IMG/VR virus record: IMGVR_UViG_3300021171_000007 | Coordinates: 1 to 64,000 of that record | DNA length: 64,000 nucleotides | Source of the DNA: a virus | Direction: 5' to 3' (one strand) | Shown here: positions 62,859 through 64,000 of the stretch, in pieces | How the letters are laid out: each line of letters opens with the position of its first letter | Position numbering within the stretch: the stretch's first letter is position 1 | Made by a program: the position numbers and the translations under genes | The notes under the pieces: generated by a model | The model's database searches: none | What the model was told of the DNA's origin: nothing | Seen by the model: the letters and a program-made list of their open reading frames with translations, nothing else

Positions 62859-64000
62859 TAAGAGTAATCACAGAAGCAAACTATTTGATGATTCACGGGC
62901 CGTTCCCGCTTGAGTTCTTAAGAATACTTTCACGTCTGTCTGGACCAAAAATACGCTATTCATCTAAATCCATTAGATATGATATGTCTAATTGGAATGT
63001 TAAGGTTCTCAAAGAGAGCGGATTTGAAATCGAATGGGAAGATTCTACTGAAGAATTAAAACAAATAGATGAAATTCAATCTATTAAAGAGATGATGGAT
63101 GATATTAAACCTATCAAATTCAATTATCATCCGAAGTACGAGCTTAAAGATCATCAAATAGAAGGACTTAATCTCAGCACATATCGCAAAGCGTTTGCTT
63201 GGTTCTTAGAGATGGGACTAGGCAAGACAGCCTTGGCTATTGCCAATTTCTGTATTCTATTTATGGAAAAGAAAATTGATGCTGTTCTTGTTTTGTCACC
63301 AAAAGGCGTGCATAAACAATGGATAGCAGAAGAAATTCCAAAGCATATAGATCCATCTATTCCTTTAAATATGACTCTATGGAATCGTCATGGTAAAGGG
63401 AAAGGTGCTTATGAATCTACTGATTTAAGACAGCAAGGTTTACTCAACATATTTTCTTTGAATATAGACTCAGTTAATACTAAGGATGGCTACTTTGCCA
63501 TTACTCAATTTTTCCGTTTATTTGGTGCACAATTTGATGTACGATATACCAAGAAAGGAAATAGAATATATGAAAATATAAGGCGTAAAGCTAAGATAAT
63601 GATGATTATTGACGAGTCTCATCAAATAGGAAATTATACATCTGGTAGAACACAAGAAACTATAGATTTTGGCAAATTAGTTGAGTATCGTAGAATATTA
63701 ACAGGAACTCCTATTGCCACTAGCCTACTTAATATTTGGTGTCAATTTATGTTTCTCGATCCTAAGATTATTGGATATAACTATGTGACTCCATTTAAAG
63801 CACATTTCTGTGAGCTTGGAGGATATTCTGGACAAGAGGTTGTTGGCAGCAAAAATGTTGAAGAGTTCTATAGTATCATTGCGCCACATTGCTTTAGAAA
63901 AACCAAAAAGGAATGTCTCGATCTTCCTGATAAGATTTACGCCAAACGAACTTATATGCTAGGCAATGAGACACGTTGGCATTATGAAAATATCAAACAT
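62855..64000 (+). CDS. SNF2/SF2-type helicase (partial, C-terminus beyond window)
   Basis: 382 residues visible, start overlapping the polymerase stop (ATGA). Motif I FLEMGLGKTALAIA (about residues 118-131), Ia VLVLSPKGVHKQW, motif II MIIDESHQ (DESH box) and motif III RILTGTPIATSLLN, then the sequence continues beyond the window. N-terminal 100 residues include an RNA/DNA-binding-like region and YELKDHQIEGLN (Q-like motif). Probably remodels DNA at forks or during recombination. Confidence 0.88.
   Translation, partial: MIRVITEANYLMIHGPFPLEFLRILSRLSGPKIRYSSKSIRYDMSNWNVKVLKESGFEIEWEDSTEELKQIDEIQSIKEMMDDIKPIKFNYHPKYELKDHQIEGLNLSTYRKAFAWFLEMGLGKTALAIANFCILFMEKKIDAVLVLSPKGVHKQWIAEEIPKHIDPSIPLNMTLWNRHGKGKGAYESTDLRQQGLLNIFSLNIDSVNTKDGYFAITQFFRLFGAQFDVRYTKKGNRIYENIRRKAKIMMIIDESHQIGNYTSGRTQETIDFGKLVEYRRILTGTPIATSLLNIWCQFMFLDPKIIGYNYVTPFKAHFCELGGYSGQEVVGSKNVEEFYSIIAPHCFRKTKKECLDLPDKIYAKRTYMLGNETRWHYENIKH

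Overview
The window is a stretch of a tailed-phage genome with a contractile tail (myovirus morphology). The evidence is a complete head-tail module with TerL, portal, HK97-type coat, sheath, tube, a frameshifted tail assembly chaperone, tape measure and baseplate. A second large block carries replication and nucleotide-metabolism genes. The DNA is AT-rich with dense, mostly overlapping genes and sigma70-like extended -10 promoters, so a Gram-negative host fits. The host cannot be named from the sequence. No integrase and no obvious holin/endolysin cassette are visible.

Layout. (1) 1-23088, minus strand: structural module, read right to left as small protein, TerL, Pro-rich protein, portal, Nudix/protease/scaffold fusion, decoration protein, coat, connectors, Ig-like and collagen-like proteins, sheath, tube, chaperone (-1 frameshift), tape measure with two wall-hydrolase domains, hub, Dit-like protein, plug, spike, gp25-like wedge and a truncated J-like wedge. 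(2) 23.1-23.5 kb: divergent control region with GGGCCC palindromes and a rightward promoter. (3) 23.5-28.6 kb, plus strand: NusG-like protein and many small genes. (4) 28.6-29.9 kb: GC-rich island unlike its surroundings. (5) 29.9-30.5 kb: non-coding repeat region, a candidate origin, followed by a leftward SF3-type helicase operon. (6) 32.5-34.8 kb: TerS and a DUF3631-type ATPase. (7) 35.2-40.5 kb: an operon of small proteins whose intergenic gaps are filled by six type II hammerhead ribozymes. (8) 40.5-49.2 kb: small accessory genes, several zinc-binding or exported. (9) 49.2-64 kb: primase, XRE-type regulator, ATP-dependent ligase, SSB-like protein, dNTP diphosphohydrolase, FAD protein, ThyX, HAD phosphatase, DnaQ-type exonuclease, Pol III alpha-type polymerase and an SNF2-type helicase (truncated by the window end).

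Two signals stand out. The first is the hammerhead array. Each element has the invariant CUGACGA and GAAA cores and a C at the cleavage position, with stem covariation between copies. Each starts at or next to the stop codon of one gene and ends just before the RBS of the next, so the ribozymes should cut one polycistronic transcript into separate mRNAs. The second is a short DLF(A/G) peptide at the extreme N- or C-terminus of about ten otherwise unrelated proteins. They include polymerase, ligase, primase, HAD phosphatase and the NusG-like protein. It resembles a bacterial sliding-clamp-binding motif and suggests that the replisome, and possibly transcription elongation control, is assembled on the host beta clamp.

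The phage appears to encode most of a replisome (alpha subunit, proofreading exonuclease, primase, SF3 helicase, SSB, ligase, SNF2 helicase) and dNTP supply enzymes. No clamp or clamp loader is visible here, consistent with use of the host clamp. Further unclassified structured RNAs lie at 45.3, 51.2 and 54.5 kb.
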